Below, piece by piece: positions 1 through 9,089 of a DNA stretch of 64,000 nucleotides (within the stretch, counting starts at the first letter, position 1; each line of letters starts with the position of its first letter). The position numbers were made by a program, and so were the translations under genes. The DNA is from Rubritalea profundi (GTDB lineage: Bacteria > Verrucomicrobiota > Verrucomicrobiia > Verrucomicrobiales > Akkermansiaceae), in the NCBI RefSeq assembly GCF_002954445.1, contig NZ_MQWA01000001.1, forward strand, positions 4,007,061-4,071,060. Direction: 5' to 3'. A model generated the notes under the pieces. It did no database searches and was not told where the DNA came from. It saw only the letters and a list, made by a program, of their open reading frames with translations.

Positions 1-590
1 ACATCATTGGTGATCATAACGACAGTTCTTTTATTCTTTTCCCAAATATTGAGTATCTGATCCTGTAGCTCCGAGCGAGTCAGCGCATCCAGGGCGGATA
101 AGGGTTCATCCAACAAGAGAACCTCTGGATCCAGTGATAAGGTTCGGGCTAGTGATGCGCGTTGGCGCATCCCTCCAGAGAGTTCTTGAGGTTTTTTATC
201 CACAGCGTGATCCAACTTCACCATTTTCACATAATGATGCGCTTTTTCATCCAGTGCAGATTTACTCAACTTGGGTTGGACAGCATTGATAGCAATCTTC
301 ACATTATCCAATACGCTCAACCACGGAAGTAAGGAGTAATTCTGAAACATTATCCCCAAATCTGGCCTAGGCTCTGATATCGGCTTCTGTTTGAATAAAA
401 CCTTCCCACTTGTTGCCTTCTGTAGACCCGCGAGCAGTGACATCAAGGTCGATTTCCCAGCTCCAGAAAAACCAATGATTGCTACAAACTCATTTTCTTC
501 AACCTTTAGGTTCAGGTCATTGAGTACTTCATAACGGTTTGAAATAGGTCCAAAGCTTACGGACGCGTTATTTACTTCTAAAATTGCCAT
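1..590 (-). CDS. nrtD: Nitrate/nitrite ABC transporter ATP-binding subunit (partial, cut by window edge)
   Basis: This is the ATPase that powers nitrate import with the permease and binding protein encoded just upstream. About 196 residues are visible. They include Walker [10 protein letters not shown] (residues about 40-48), a Q-loop in [10 protein letters not shown], the signature LSGGMRQR and the Walker B/D-loop [11 protein letters not shown]. The window ends just after MITND, where most ABC ATPases have a His (H-loop); here that position reads Asn. The ATG at 590 follows the permease stop by 21 bp, so the two are co-transcribed. Because the C-terminus is missing, I cannot tell the short NrtD form from the NrtC form with a fused binding domain. 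The family call is strong; the exact letter is not. Confidence 0.9.
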   Translation of the reverse strand, partial: MAILEVNNASVSFGPISNRYEVLNDLNLKVEENEFVAIIGFSGAGKSTLMSLLAGLQKATSGKVLFKQKPISEPRPDLGIMFQNYSLLPWLSVLDNVKIAINAVQPKLSKSALDEKAHHYVKMVKLDHAVDKKPQELSGGMRQRASLARTLSLDPEVLLLDEPLSALDALTRSELQDQILNIWEKNKRTVVMITND

Positions 591-611
591 AGTAATAGTT
601 CTTTAAATTAG

Positions 612-2237
612 TTACACGCTCACAGTTCCTTCGAATGTGACTAAGCGTTGGAACACGATCATGATTCTATCGAGAATCAGTCCAATGATACCTACGAGGA
701 AGACCACAACCATCATCTTGGCCAACGAATCTGAAGCGCCATTGTTGAACTGATCCCATACAAACTTACCAATACCTTCAGAGGATGAGAGTAGCTCCGC
801 GGCAATCAGCACCATCCAGCCAACTCCAAGGGAGATGCGCAAACCTGCGAAGATAAGTGGCAGGGCAGATGGGATAACAATCTTAAAGAGTCTAGCAAAG
901 AAACCGAGCTTAAGTACACGGGCGACATTGATGTAGTCTTTATCGATCGATGCCACGCCGAGTGCTGTATTAGCAAGCGTTGCCCACAATGAGCACAAGG
1001 CTACAGTCACGGCCGATGCTATGAATGCGGGGTTTATTTTATACACTCCAATAAATGGTAGATCCCAGAGGAACTCGATAAATGGGTTGTTGTCTGGATC
1101 TGGAATTAATCCACTCACAACAATCAGCGCGATTGGTAACCACACAATGGGAGAAACCGGCTTAAAGATAGCAATGAACGGAGTCATTGCCGCCATGAAG
1201 GTTGAGTTCAAGCCACAGAATATGCCCACAGGTACAGCAATCGCAGTACCTATAAGGAAACCAGTGAAAACACAGAAAACCGAACGTTTCACTTGGTACC
1301 AAATAGTCGCAGGCTTAGCGTAAGATGAATCTCCCATTTTACTTAATCGGGATTGTTCCCTGGCAATCGTGCGAGCCTTGGCGTAGGCATCCTTACCAGT
1401 GAGTGATAGAAAATCTTTTTTGTAATCTAATATTTTACCGGTCGCAGCCTCCACTTGGATTGCACGATTACGATCACTTAATAATTCGATCTGTTTCATC
1501 AAAAACTGCTGCTCTTCTGCAGCTAAAGTTTGTTCATTCAAAGCATCTGCAACATCTGGTGACTTAATCTCACGAATCTTGTCGATTTCTTTTTTCAATA
1601 AACTCAACTCATCTTTATCCGCCTCATTATGTGATTCAGCAGCTTTGACCTCAGCTAGGAATTTTTCGTAAGCTTCTACATTTCCTAAAGGTAAGGATTC
1701 CGCAGCTAGAATAAGGAATTCCTTACGCTCTAACGCAGTTGCCTTAAACTCAGACTTCTTCTCTTTATATTCTGTATCGAGTGGCTCAATGAGAGCTTTG
1801 GTTTCTATTTCAATTGCCTCTTTAGCTCTAGTCACCTCTGCATTTGTACTAACTACACGCGGCGCCACCAATGAAAGCTGTAGTCGAGCATCAGCCAACA
1901 TCTCCTCTCTCTCTTCCCCTACTATATCGTAGGCCTCCATTTTGAGGTTTTCGCGCTCAGCATGAGCATTGATGGCTTTATAACCACGCCAAGTTTGTTC
2001 AGGATTAGGCAAGGTTCCAGACTTGGTTTTGATGCTCCCAGAAGTCACATGCCAAAGAAACAAAAACGCCAAAACTCCAGCGATAGGAACGAGAATCCAC
2101 TGGCCAATTTTCTGCAACTGTACCTTTGGTTCCTCGCCGTAACATAAGCGAATAACTGGTGACAAGAAGGTCATTCCACTAAGGTCAATCACTTTTAAAA
2201 GTGTGTATTTAAATTTATCTGTAAACTTCATAACCAA
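612..2237 (-). CDS. nrtB: Nitrate ABC transporter permease with a long coiled-coil insertion
   Basis: This is the inner-membrane permease of a nitrate/nitrite ABC transporter. The C-terminal part (residues about 310-541) has the usual membrane segments and the EAA loop region (FARLFKIVIPSALPLIFAGL) that contacts the ATPase. The protein has 541 residues, whereas members of this family usually have about 270-300. The extra length is a charged segment rich in Glu, Lys and Ala (residues about 90-300) with heptad-like spacing, inserted between a first membrane helix (about 44-64) and the rest. It is predicted to be a coiled coil, probably periplasmic. An alternative start at 2231 would drop two residues. 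It lies between nrtA and the ATPase gene. Confidence 0.9.
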   Translation of the reverse strand: MVMKFTDKFKYTLLKVIDLSGMTFLSPVIRLCYGEEPKVQLQKIGQWILVPIAGVLAFLFLWHVTSGSIKTKSGTLPNPEQTWRGYKAINAHAERENLKMEAYDIVGEEREEMLADARLQLSLVAPRVVSTNAEVTRAKEAIEIETKALIEPLDTEYKEKKSEFKATALERKEFLILAAESLPLGNVEAYEKFLAEVKAAESHNEADKDELSLLKKEIDKIREIKSPDVADALNEQTLAAEEQQFLMKQIELLSDRNRAIQVEAATGKILDYKKDFLSLTGKDAYAKARTIAREQSRLSKMGDSSYAKPATIWYQVKRSVFCVFTGFLIGTAIAVPVGIFCGLNSTFMAAMTPFIAIFKPVSPIVWLPIALIVVSGLIPDPDNNPFIEFLWDLPFIGVYKINPAFIASAVTVALCSLWATLANTALGVASIDKDYINVARVLKLGFFARLFKIVIPSALPLIFAGLRISLGVGWMVLIAAELLSSSEGIGKFVWDQFNNGASDSLAKMMVVVFLVGIIGLILDRIMIVFQRLVTFEGTVSV

Positions 2238-2265
2238 TTAACTGAATGATAGTTAATTAATGTAA

Positions 2266-2281
2266 AGCAGACTGCATACCA
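2266..2281 (-). promoter_or_regulatory. Candidate sigma-54 (-24/-12) promoter of nrtB
   Basis: The minus strand reads TGGTATG, four bases, then CTGCT. This keeps the GG and GC dinucleotides at sigma-54 spacing but has two mismatches in the -24 box and one in the -12 box. A start of transcription near 2255 would lie 18 bases before the nrtB ATG. It is supported mainly by its similarity to the better sites at 3946 and 6416. Confidence 0.4.
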
Positions 2282-2540
2282 CTACTTATTAGTTATACTC
2301 ATAGCGTTGATGAAGTTCATGAGAATTCCAGTATCGAGTAGGTAGCTGAACTACTCCGGCCGCCGACAATTGAGGGCGCTAATGATGACACCTCGCGAGA
2401 CTCAGCTGTTCGTTCAACTGACCGAGCCCACAAAAGGCCTGCTCCCCCCCCTTAAGCCAATTTGCATTGTCGGGCACAAAAAATGAGCCACCTGAAATCA
2501 GCTGACTCAAAAAACAACAACGTTTATACTAGGTCTAAAT
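2282..2540. other. Intergenic region between nrtA and nrtB without a recognised gene
   Basis: The gap between nrtA and nrtB is about 300 bases, long for genes of one transporter. It holds a run of nine C near 2443-2451 but no clear U-tailed terminator and no convincing open reading frame. The nrtB promoter candidate is at its left end. Confidence 0.5.
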
Positions 2541-3923
2541 TCAATGAGTGCTTTTTGCCTCAGGATCTTTGTTGCCGATCTTGTGAGAATTCAGGTATTT
2601 GATTGGCTCTTTACCATCGTACTCAACACCGTCAATGAAGTCAGTTGTAGCCACTTTGAAGCCATCTGTATCCCATGGGATGTCAGCTTTCTTCACCTTG
2701 CCTTCTTCAAGAAGCATTTCAGCCGCTTTTAGATAGATAGCAGGTTTGTAGACACTCTTTGCGGTTTCAAGATACCAAGACTTTGGACGAGCCTCAGAAA
2801 TCTGTCCCCATCGACGCATTTGAGTGAGAAACCAGACTCCATCTGAATACCAAGGGTAGGTGGCGTGACCTTTAAAGAAAACGTTAAACTCAGGCATTTC
2901 ACGTTTATCAGTTTTTTGAAACATGAAGAAGCCAGTCATTGAGTTCTTGATGATGTCGTAGTCAGCACCGACATAGTCTGAACGTGATAAAATTCGTGCT
3001 GCTTCCTCACGGTTCTTGAAGTTGCCATCCGCGTCAATCTCATCCAACCACTGACCTGCGAGGATCAATGCTTTAGTCACCGCGATGTATGTGTTTGGAT
3101 TTTCATCTGCCCAAGACTTGGAAACGCCAAATACTTTTTCCGGATTATTTTTCCAAATATCATAGTTAGTAGTCACTGGGACACCGATACCCATGCTGAC
3201 AGCTTTCTGGTTCCATGGTTCACCAACACAGTAACCTTGAATATTACCAGACTCTAGAGTTGCCGGCATCATCGGTGGTGGTGTCACAGAGAGCTCAACT
3301 TGAGCATCGGTACGCCCTCCTACATCAGATTTTGTATACATCCCTGGATTTATCCCTGCAGCAGCTAACCAATAGCGAAGTTCGTAGTTGTGCGTCGATG
3401 TTGGGAACACCATTCCCATCTGTAACTTCTCACCATCTGCAAGCTTTTCCTTAACCACAGGAACTAAAGAGTCTGCTGTTATCGGATGTGGAGGAGTATC
3501 CGAATCTAATTTTGGGTCGTTACCCTGCATTTGTTTCCAAACATTATTGGAAACTGTGATACCATTACCGTTTAGATCCATAGTAAAAGATGTGATGATG
3601 TGCGCTTTTGTTCCAAAGCCTATAGTGGCAGCCAAGGGCTGACCTGAAAGCATGTGTGCTCCATCTAGATCACCACTGATAACATTATCTAGCAGAGTTT
3701 TCCAGTTTGGTTGAGCTACTACATCTACCTGCAGTCCCTCGTCATCAAAAAACCCCTTTTCCTTTGCTATGACGATAGGTGCACAGTCAGTCAGTTTGAT
3801 GAAGCCAAACTTGAGTGAATCTTTTTCCACATCAAGTTGTTCAGCAAATGATGTAGGGCTAGTAACCACACTCATAAGAACTACAAGTGTGCCAGCTTTC
3901 TTTAATATTGGATATGTTTTCAT
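2541..3923 (-). CDS. nrtA: Periplasmic nitrate-binding protein of the ABC transporter
   Basis: This is the substrate-binding component (NrtA/CmpA family) that captures nitrate or nitrite in the periplasm for NrtB. I place the start at 3923 because it gives a normal signal peptide (MKTYPILKK, a hydrophobic core, then TSFAEQ). A longer reading frame to 3968 would overlap the sigma-54-like site at 3946-3961. The mature protein contains the family features [20 protein letters not shown] near the N-terminus and GYCVGEPWN in the middle, typical of nitrate/bicarbonate binding proteins. Its length of 460 residues is usual. It is transcribed divergently from the LysR regulator. Confidence 0.93.
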   Translation of the reverse strand: MKTYPILKKAGTLVVLMSVVTSPTSFAEQLDVEKDSLKFGFIKLTDCAPIVIAKEKGFFDDEGLQVDVVAQPNWKTLLDNVISGDLDGAHMLSGQPLAATIGFGTKAHIITSFTMDLNGNGITVSNNVWKQMQGNDPKLDSDTPPHPITADSLVPVVKEKLADGEKLQMGMVFPTSTHNYELRYWLAAAGINPGMYTKSDVGGRTDAQVELSVTPPPMMPATLESGNIQGYCVGEPWNQKAVSMGIGVPVTTNYDIWKNNPEKVFGVSKSWADENPNTYIAVTKALILAGQWLDEIDADGNFKNREEAARILSRSDYVGADYDIIKNSMTGFFMFQKTDKREMPEFNVFFKGHATYPWYSDGVWFLTQMRRWGQISEARPKSWYLETAKSVYKPAIYLKAAEMLLEEGKVKKADIPWDTDGFKVATTDFIDGVEYDGKEPIKYLNSHKIGNKDPEAKSTH

Positions 3924-3945
3924 AATAAGAAGACAATAACAACCG

Positions 3946-3961
3946 AGCATCCATCGTGCCA
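3946..3961 (-). promoter_or_regulatory. Sigma-54 (-24/-12) promoter of nrtA
   Basis: The minus strand reads TGGCACG, four bases, then ATGCT. The -24 box is perfect against TGGCACG-N4-TTGCW and the -12 box has one mismatch. Predicted transcription start is about 3935, 12 bases before the nrtA ATG. The spacing and the nitrogen-related target make this credible. The activating NtrC-type protein is not in the window. Confidence 0.65.
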
Positions 3962-4027
3962 ATTTCACCTACCCAGCTTGTTCGATTAGACATCGTTTGC
4001 ATGAACGCCATTCATAAAGCAATAATT

Positions 4028-4043
4028 TGGTACGCAACGTGCT
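4028..4043 (+). promoter_or_regulatory. Candidate sigma-54 promoter of the LysR gene
   Basis: The sequence is TGGTACG, CAAC, GTGCT: one mismatch in each box against the sigma-54 consensus, with exact spacing. A transcript would start near 4054, consistent with translation from 4090 rather than from the upstream ATG at 4027. Confidence 0.4.
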
Positions 4044-4089
4044 TGATGGACTATATCCATCGCTCTACAGCCATTACCACCATTTATTT

Positions 4090-5022
4090 ATGACATTACC
4101 TGAAATTCGCCAACTCAAAATATTCATCGCGCTAGAAGAAACGCGTTCCTTCACCGCAGCGGCGAGTAAGAATTTTATAACTCAATCCGCAGTTTCGCAT
4201 TCCATTAAGTCACTTGAAAAGCAACTAGACTGCGCGCTGATCGAACGCATGGGAAAACGCATCACACTTACCCCATATGGAGAAGTGTTCCTGCATCACG
4301 CTAAGAGAGTGATTGTTGAACTTGAAACAGCATTGACGAAAATTGAGACCCTTAAGCGTTGGGGGTATTCCTCAATACGAATTGGCACTTCAGATACCGT
4401 GTGCCAATACATCATGCCGAAAATACTTAAGGAATTTGCAAAAAAACATCCCAGATGCGAAGTTACAATCGATCTAGGTGACACTCCAGATATGCTGAAA
4501 AAGCTTACCCGAGGCAGGCTCGATCTAGCCATTGGTATACACCTAGCTCCCAGCGACAATAATTTCATATTCACTCCACTCACTGATGACACTCTTTGTT
4601 TTGTCACCTCACCTGAACATGACTGGGTCTCTAGGCAGACTAACCGTGGTGGGTCACTCAAAGATGTGCGGCTTATTTCCTATAGCGCAGAGAGTGAAAC
4701 TATGCGGCTCATTACAAAACACTTTAATGATAACACAATAACTTTTCACCACCCACTCACGCTTGGGAATATGGAAGCTATTAAGGAAATGGCTAAACAG
4801 GGCTTGGGAGTTGGTATTATTCCACCGTGGGTTGCTAAACAAGAATTCGCTAGAGGTGAATTAGTGGCACACGTTATTTCTACACCACCACCGAAACGTA
4901 ACTGGGGAGCATTCTCAAATAGTGGCAAAACATTCTCACTCCCTGAAGAAGACTTTCTTACTATATGTCGCACTGAAATGAGTAATGCAATCCATGCTGG
5001 GCGCCAATTAGAAGCACTCTAA
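4090..5022 (+). CDS. LysR-type transcriptional regulator, divergent from nitrate transport genes
   Basis: This is a LysR-family activator/repressor. The N-terminal winged helix is clear (LKIFIALEETRSFTAAASKN, then SAVSHSIKSLEKQL), followed by the linker helix and a two-lobed effector domain (SIRIGTSDTVCQYIMPKIL and GLGVGIIPPWVA). I chose ATG 4090 (MTLPEIRQ) over 4027 because the longer version adds 21 residues with no family counterpart and would cover a promoter-like site. It is divergent from nrtA and followed by the porin and nirB genes. It is therefore likely to control nitrate assimilation, in the manner of Nac, NtcB or CbbR-type regulators. The effector is unknown. Confidence 0.9.
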   Translation: MTLPEIRQLKIFIALEETRSFTAAASKNFITQSAVSHSIKSLEKQLDCALIERMGKRITLTPYGEVFLHHAKRVIVELETALTKIETLKRWGYSSIRIGTSDTVCQYIMPKILKEFAKKHPRCEVTIDLGDTPDMLKKLTRGRLDLAIGIHLAPSDNNFIFTPLTDDTLCFVTSPEHDWVSRQTNRGGSLKDVRLISYSAESETMRLITKHFNDNTITFHHPLTLGNMEAIKEMAKQGLGVGIIPPWVAKQEFARGELVAHVISTPPPKRNWGAFSNSGKTFSLPEEDFLTICRTEMSNAIHAGRQLEAL

Positions 5023-5081
5023 GCATCATGAATATTACTCATGTAGATAATGTGCAAAGTCTAGCTCTACGAGACTAATAT

Positions 5082-5097
5082 TGGCACACTCGCTGCT
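5082..5097 (+). promoter_or_regulatory. Sigma-54 (-24/-12) promoter candidate of the porin gene
   Basis: The sequence is TGGCACA, CTCG, CTGCT. It differs from TGGCACG-N4-TTGCW at one -24 base and one -12 base, with exact spacing. The predicted start of transcription (about 5108) lies only 4 bases before the ATG, which would make the message nearly leaderless. That oddity lowers confidence. Confidence 0.5.
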
Positions 5098-5111
5098 CAG
5101 TGATGTGATGT

Positions 5112-6347
5112 ATGAATAACAAAAAATTATTATTACCCTTATTAGCTCTCACCCCATGCTCACTCTTTGCCGGAGAAACTCTGCCAATCACTGAAGAAAA
5201 AACTGAGTGGTTTAAATTTTCAGTCGAAGCTAGGGCACGTATCGAGCAGCGCAACCAACAAGGAGCAGACAACTCATGGGCTGGGACATTCCGTATCAGA
5301 CCTGGCTTCTACCTAGGTAAGGATGAAGGCTTTGCTGCATTTGTACAGACTGAGCATACTCTAGCGTTCATCGACGACTACCAGGTCGGAAGCCCTCAGT
5401 CAGCGCAGTTCACCCCACACACACCAGGCAACACTGCAATTTCTGACCCTGAAAATAACGAACTGAATCAGCTTTATGCTCAGTATAAGGGACACGGTGC
5501 TCTTGCACGAGTTGGCCGTCAGCGACTCATCTATGACAATGCGGCATTCATCGGTAATGTCGGATGGCGTCAGAATGAGCAGACCCTTGACGCTGGCTTG
5601 CTAGATTACAAAAAGGAGGCATTCCAGTTTAAGTATGCCTATGCGAATCGCGTCAATCGCATCTTTGGCTCAGATGCATCGGGAGCAGTCAAGGCGCTGG
5701 AGGGCGATGCGCACCTATTGAATGGTTCTTACAAATTTAAAGAACATAAGTTCACTGGCTACGCCTACCTCATGGACTTCTCCGAACAGCAATTTAAACG
5801 TGCTAGCAACAATACCTTTGGTGGCTCATTTGATTTCAGCCTCCCCCGCGGAAATCTCCATACAGAGTTAGCCTACCAAACAGAAGCAGGTAACCAAGCA
5901 GAGTACGAAGATGTCTATGGACATGTCTATTACGGCAATAAAGTGAATGATTTTTCTTACAACTTTGGTGTCGAGTATATAGGAAAAGACTTCGTCACAC
6001 CTCTAGCAACAGTGCATGCCTTCAATGGTTTTGCTGATCTATTCATTGCTGACCGGCTTGGACTCACCGCTGGACCAGCTCAGTGGGACGGTCTCACCGA
6101 TATGTATGCCAGTGTCGGAACTAAAATCCCTGGCGGAGTGGCCCTTAAAGGATTTGTCCACGGCTTCTTTGATAAGGACGTCGATCAGTTCTATGGTTTA
6201 GAATTCGACGTAGTAGCAGCGAAAAAACTGAGTGATGAGCTCAAGGCTGTTGTTAAGTATGCCTATTTCTTCGGAGACAATGACGCGACCAATAAATTCG
6301 ACAACAACGTTGCTCAGTTTTCCGTAGAGCTCAACTACACCTTCTAA
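5112..6347 (+). CDS. Outer-membrane porin of alginate-export-like type
   Basis: This 411-residue outer-membrane beta-barrel has a signal peptide (MNNKKLLLPLLALTPCSLFAG). Alternating aromatic/hydrophobic strands run through the rest, and the end LNYTF carries the C-terminal Phe needed for barrel assembly. The pattern FSVEARARIEQR, YAQYKGHGALARVGRQRLIYDNAAF and WRQNEQTLDAG resembles the alginate-export / OprD-like family found in many Gram-negatives. Because it sits between the nitrate regulator and nirB, and has its own sigma-54-like promoter, I infer that it admits nitrate or nitrite, or another nitrogen source, through the outer membrane. The substrate is not proven by sequence. Confidence 0.8.
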   Translation: MNNKKLLLPLLALTPCSLFAGETLPITEEKTEWFKFSVEARARIEQRNQQGADNSWAGTFRIRPGFYLGKDEGFAAFVQTEHTLAFIDDYQVGSPQSAQFTPHTPGNTAISDPENNELNQLYAQYKGHGALARVGRQRLIYDNAAFIGNVGWRQNEQTLDAGLLDYKKEAFQFKYAYANRVNRIFGSDASGAVKALEGDAHLLNGSYKFKEHKFTGYAYLMDFSEQQFKRASNNTFGGSFDFSLPRGNLHTELAYQTEAGNQAEYEDVYGHVYYGNKVNDFSYNFGVEYIGKDFVTPLATVHAFNGFADLFIADRLGLTAGPAQWDGLTDMYASVGTKIPGGVALKGFVHGFFDKDVDQFYGLEFDVVAAKKLSDELKAVVKYAYFFGDNDATNKFDNNVAQFSVELNYTF

Positions 6348-6376
6348 TCTCCCGGTTATACACCTAGAAAAAAATC

Positions 6377-6414
6377 ATCTGGTCTATGAATTTAGTTCAT
6401 AGACCAGATTTTTT
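6377..6414 (+). terminator. Rho-independent terminator after the porin gene
   Basis: A perfect 14-bp stem (6377-6390 with 6396-6409) closes a 5-base loop and is followed by a run of T. It lies 30 bases after the porin stop and just before the nirB promoter, so it insulates the two genes. Confidence 0.9.
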
Positions 6415-6415
6415 A

Positions 6416-6431
6416 TGGCACGTCACTTGCT
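6416..6431 (+). promoter_or_regulatory. Sigma-54 (-24/-12) promoter of nirB
   Basis: The sequence TGGCACG, TCAC, TTGCT matches the sigma-54 consensus TGGCACG-N4-TTGCW at every defined base. Predicted start of transcription is about 6442, 22 bases before the nirB ATG. This is the best site in the window and implies control by an NtrC-like enhancer-binding protein. Confidence 0.85.
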
Positions 6432-6463
6432 AAACATCATGTAAGCCAAATGGCACTAAATTT

Positions 6464-8995
6464 ATGAAAGAGAGAGTAATAGTTATCGGAAATGGAATGG
6501 TCGGCTACAAGTTTTGTGAACGACTCGCTGAGAAAGATAGTGAAAACAAATTTCAGATCGTCACGTTCTGCGAAGAGCCTCGACCAGCGTATGACCGAGT
6601 GCATCTGTCCGAGTACTTTTCTGGAAAATCAGCTGATGATCTCAGCATGGCTAAGTTCGATTGGTATGAAGAAAATGGTGTGGAACTCCACGTCGGTGAA
6701 AAAGTCACACAGATCGATAAAGTGGCAAAGCACGTCATCACTTCGTCAGGAAAAGTAGTTAAATATGACAAGTTGGTCATGGCTACAGGTTCCGCCCCTT
6801 TCGTTCCTCCAGTCCCCGGTATCGATAACAAAGGTGTCTTCGTCTACCGTACGATCGAAGATCTTGATGCTATAAAAGAATATTCAAAGGGCGCGAGAAC
6901 ATGTGCTGTCATCGGCGGTGGACTACTCGGCCTAGAGGCTGCCAAAGCAGCCCAGGATCTCGGATTGACGACACACGTTGTCGAGTTCGCTCCGCGCCTC
7001 ATGCCCAGACAGCTCGACAATGCTGCTGGAACTCTCCTTAAAGATGTCATTGAAGACCGAGGTATCAAGGTGCACCTCTCGAAGTCCACTTCCAACATTG
7101 CCGGAGATGGTGAAGTAAAGGCCATGGAGTTCGCCGACGGTTCTGAACTCAAGGTCGACATGATTATCGTTTCCGCAGGCATCAAGCCTCGTGACGAGCT
7201 TGCCAGAGATACAGGGCTCGAAGTGGGACCTCGGGGAGGTATCCAAGTCGATAGCTACCTTCTTACAAGCGACCCTAACATCTTCGCCATTGGCGAGTGT
7301 GCTCTCTACGAAGGCATGATCTACGGCCTTGTGGCTCCCGGCTACCAGATGGCTGATGCTGTGAGTGAGTTATTGATGGGCAATGAAGCGACCTTCACAG
7401 GCGCAGACATGTCAACCAAGCTCAAACTCATCGGTACAGATGTCGCAAGCTTTGGTGCTATTGAAATCCCAGCAGACTCCAATGCGCGTGAGATCGTTAT
7501 CAACGATACCCACAACAACCTATTTAAGAAGCTCATCATCTCTGAAGATGGCACGAAGCTGCTCGGCGGCATCCTAGTCGGTGACGCAAGCGCTTACGGC
7601 ACACTCCACCAGATGTATCTGAACGAGATGACGATCAAATGCGATCCAATCCAACTCATCATGCCAGCCAGCGATGGTGAGCCAGCTGGTGTTGGTGTAG
7701 GCGATTTACCGGACTCAGCACAGATTTGTTCCTGTGAGGCTGTGACCAAGGGAGATCTTTGTTCCGCAATTGAAAAGGGTTGTTCGTCAGTTGCAGAACT
7801 CAAGTCTTGCACCAAGGCTGGTACTGGCTGTGGTGGTTGTGTCCCGATGATAACCGACCTGTTTAAGCAAAAAATGCGCGAATCTGGTGCCGAAGTAAGT
7901 GACCGCCTCTGCGAGCACTTCGACCTTTCACGCAAGCAAATGTACCAAGTCGTACGCGCTACTGGCATCAAGAGCTTTGACGAACTACTAGAAAAGCACG
8001 GCACCGGACTCGGTTGTGAAATCTGTAAGCCAGCTGCAGCCAACATCCTGGCATCCACTTGGAACTTGCCTATCCTAGAGCACTCCTCGTTACAGGATTC
8101 AAACGATGCATTCCTTGCAAACATCCAGCAAGACGGAACCTATTCAGTCATCCCCCGCATCCCCGGTGGGGAAATCACACCTGACAAGCTCATCGTGATT
8201 GGAGAAGTGGCTAAAAAGTACAATCTCTACATGAAGCTCACTGGTGGTCAGAGAATCGACCTATTAGGTGCCCGCGCCGCGGACCTCCCACCTATTTGGA
8301 AAGAGCTCATTGATGCTGGTTTTGAATCTGGTCACGCTTACGGAAAAGCACTTCGTACTGTGAAGTCCTGCGTCGGCTCGACTTGGTGCCGCTTCGGCGT
8401 CCAAGACTCCACCACCCTCGCTATCGACATTGAAAAGCGCTACCGCGGAATCCGCTCACCTCACAAACTAAAGGGTGGCGTTTCCGGTTGTACTCGCGAA
8501 TGCGCTGAAGCTCGCAGCAAAGATTTCGGCATTATTGCCACTGAAAAAGGCTGGAACCTCTTTGTCTGTGGAAATGGTGGCATCACCCCTCGCCACGGCG
8601 ACCTCTTCGCCACCGACCTCGACCGTGAGACTCTAATCAAATACATCGATCGATTCCTCATGTACTACATCAAGACTGCCGACAGACTCGAGCGAACATC
8701 CACATGGATGACCAAGCTCGAAGGCGGCCTCGCTCACCTCCAAGACGTGGTCATCAACGACTCGCTCGGCATCTGTGAAGAACTTGAATCACAAATGGCA
8801 CACCTCATTGGTAGCTACGAATGTGAATGGAAAAACGCCATTGAAGACCCCGAGAAACTCAAGCGATTCAGCCACTTCCAAAACACGGAGGAAGTAGATG
8901 AAACTGTCGAATTTGTAGACATTCGTGGTCAGATCTGCCCAGCCCGCCTCAACGAGGCAAATGAGGAAGAATCAGATGAACTCGCAAAAGCATAA
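6464..8995 (+). CDS. nirB: Assimilatory NADH-dependent nitrite reductase, large subunit
   Basis: This cytoplasmic enzyme reduces nitrite to ammonium with NAD(P)H, using FAD, Fe-S clusters and siroheme. Domains in order are an FAD/NAD oxidoreductase (GNGMVG at about 9-14, VIGGGLLGLEAA near 150), a BFD-type [2Fe-2S] region (CSCEAV and TGCGGC, about 420-465), a second cysteine pair (LGCEICKPAA), and the ferredoxin-like and siroheme/4Fe-4S halves. The cluster ligands are C636-X5-C642 (CVGSTWC) and C676-X3-C680 (CTREC). The length of 843 residues is normal. It is followed after 244 bases by nirD. No nitrate reductase or siroheme synthase gene is seen nearby. Confidence 0.97.
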   Translation: MKERVIVIGNGMVGYKFCERLAEKDSENKFQIVTFCEEPRPAYDRVHLSEYFSGKSADDLSMAKFDWYEENGVELHVGEKVTQIDKVAKHVITSSGKVVKYDKLVMATGSAPFVPPVPGIDNKGVFVYRTIEDLDAIKEYSKGARTCAVIGGGLLGLEAAKAAQDLGLTTHVVEFAPRLMPRQLDNAAGTLLKDVIEDRGIKVHLSKSTSNIAGDGEVKAMEFADGSELKVDMIIVSAGIKPRDELARDTGLEVGPRGGIQVDSYLLTSDPNIFAIGECALYEGMIYGLVAPGYQMADAVSELLMGNEATFTGADMSTKLKLIGTDVASFGAIEIPADSNAREIVINDTHNNLFKKLIISEDGTKLLGGILVGDASAYGTLHQMYLNEMTIKCDPIQLIMPASDGEPAGVGVGDLPDSAQICSCEAVTKGDLCSAIEKGCSSVAELKSCTKAGTGCGGCVPMITDLFKQKMRESGAEVSDRLCEHFDLSRKQMYQVVRATGIKSFDELLEKHGTGLGCEICKPAAANILASTWNLPILEHSSLQDSNDAFLANIQQDGTYSVIPRIPGGEITPDKLIVIGEVAKKYNLYMKLTGGQRIDLLGARAADLPPIWKELIDAGFESGHAYGKALRTVKSCVGSTWCRFGVQDSTTLAIDIEKRYRGIRSPHKLKGGVSGCTRECAEARSKDFGIIATEKGWNLFVCGNGGITPRHGDLFATDLDRETLIKYIDRFLMYYIKTADRLERTSTWMTKLEGGLAHLQDVVINDSLGICEELESQMAHLIGSYECEWKNAIEDPEKLKRFSHFQNTEEVDETVEFVDIRGQICPARLNEANEEESDELAKA

Positions 8996-9055
8996 GGGTA
9001 GCTATGGTAACTAGCGATGATGATGCAGGAAAGTAAAACAAGTAGAGCAAGGCGC

Positions 9056-9089
9056 ATTTCACACAGAGATAAATATCTCTGTGTGAAAT
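9056..9089. repeat. Perfect 16-bp inverted repeat between nirB and nirD
   Basis: The arms 9056-9071 and 9074-9089 are exact complements separated by two bases. They are nested in a weaker outer palindrome (GCAGGAAAGTAA near 9025 against TTACTTTTCTGC near 9111, 11 of 12 matching). There is no U-tract, so a simple terminator is unlikely. It may be a small mobile hairpin element or an RNA-processing or stability hairpin between the two subunit genes. Confidence 0.75.

Noticed and set aside
7594..8124. Long minus-strand frame opposite nirB
   Set aside because: It is composition-driven antisense to a clear enzyme gene.
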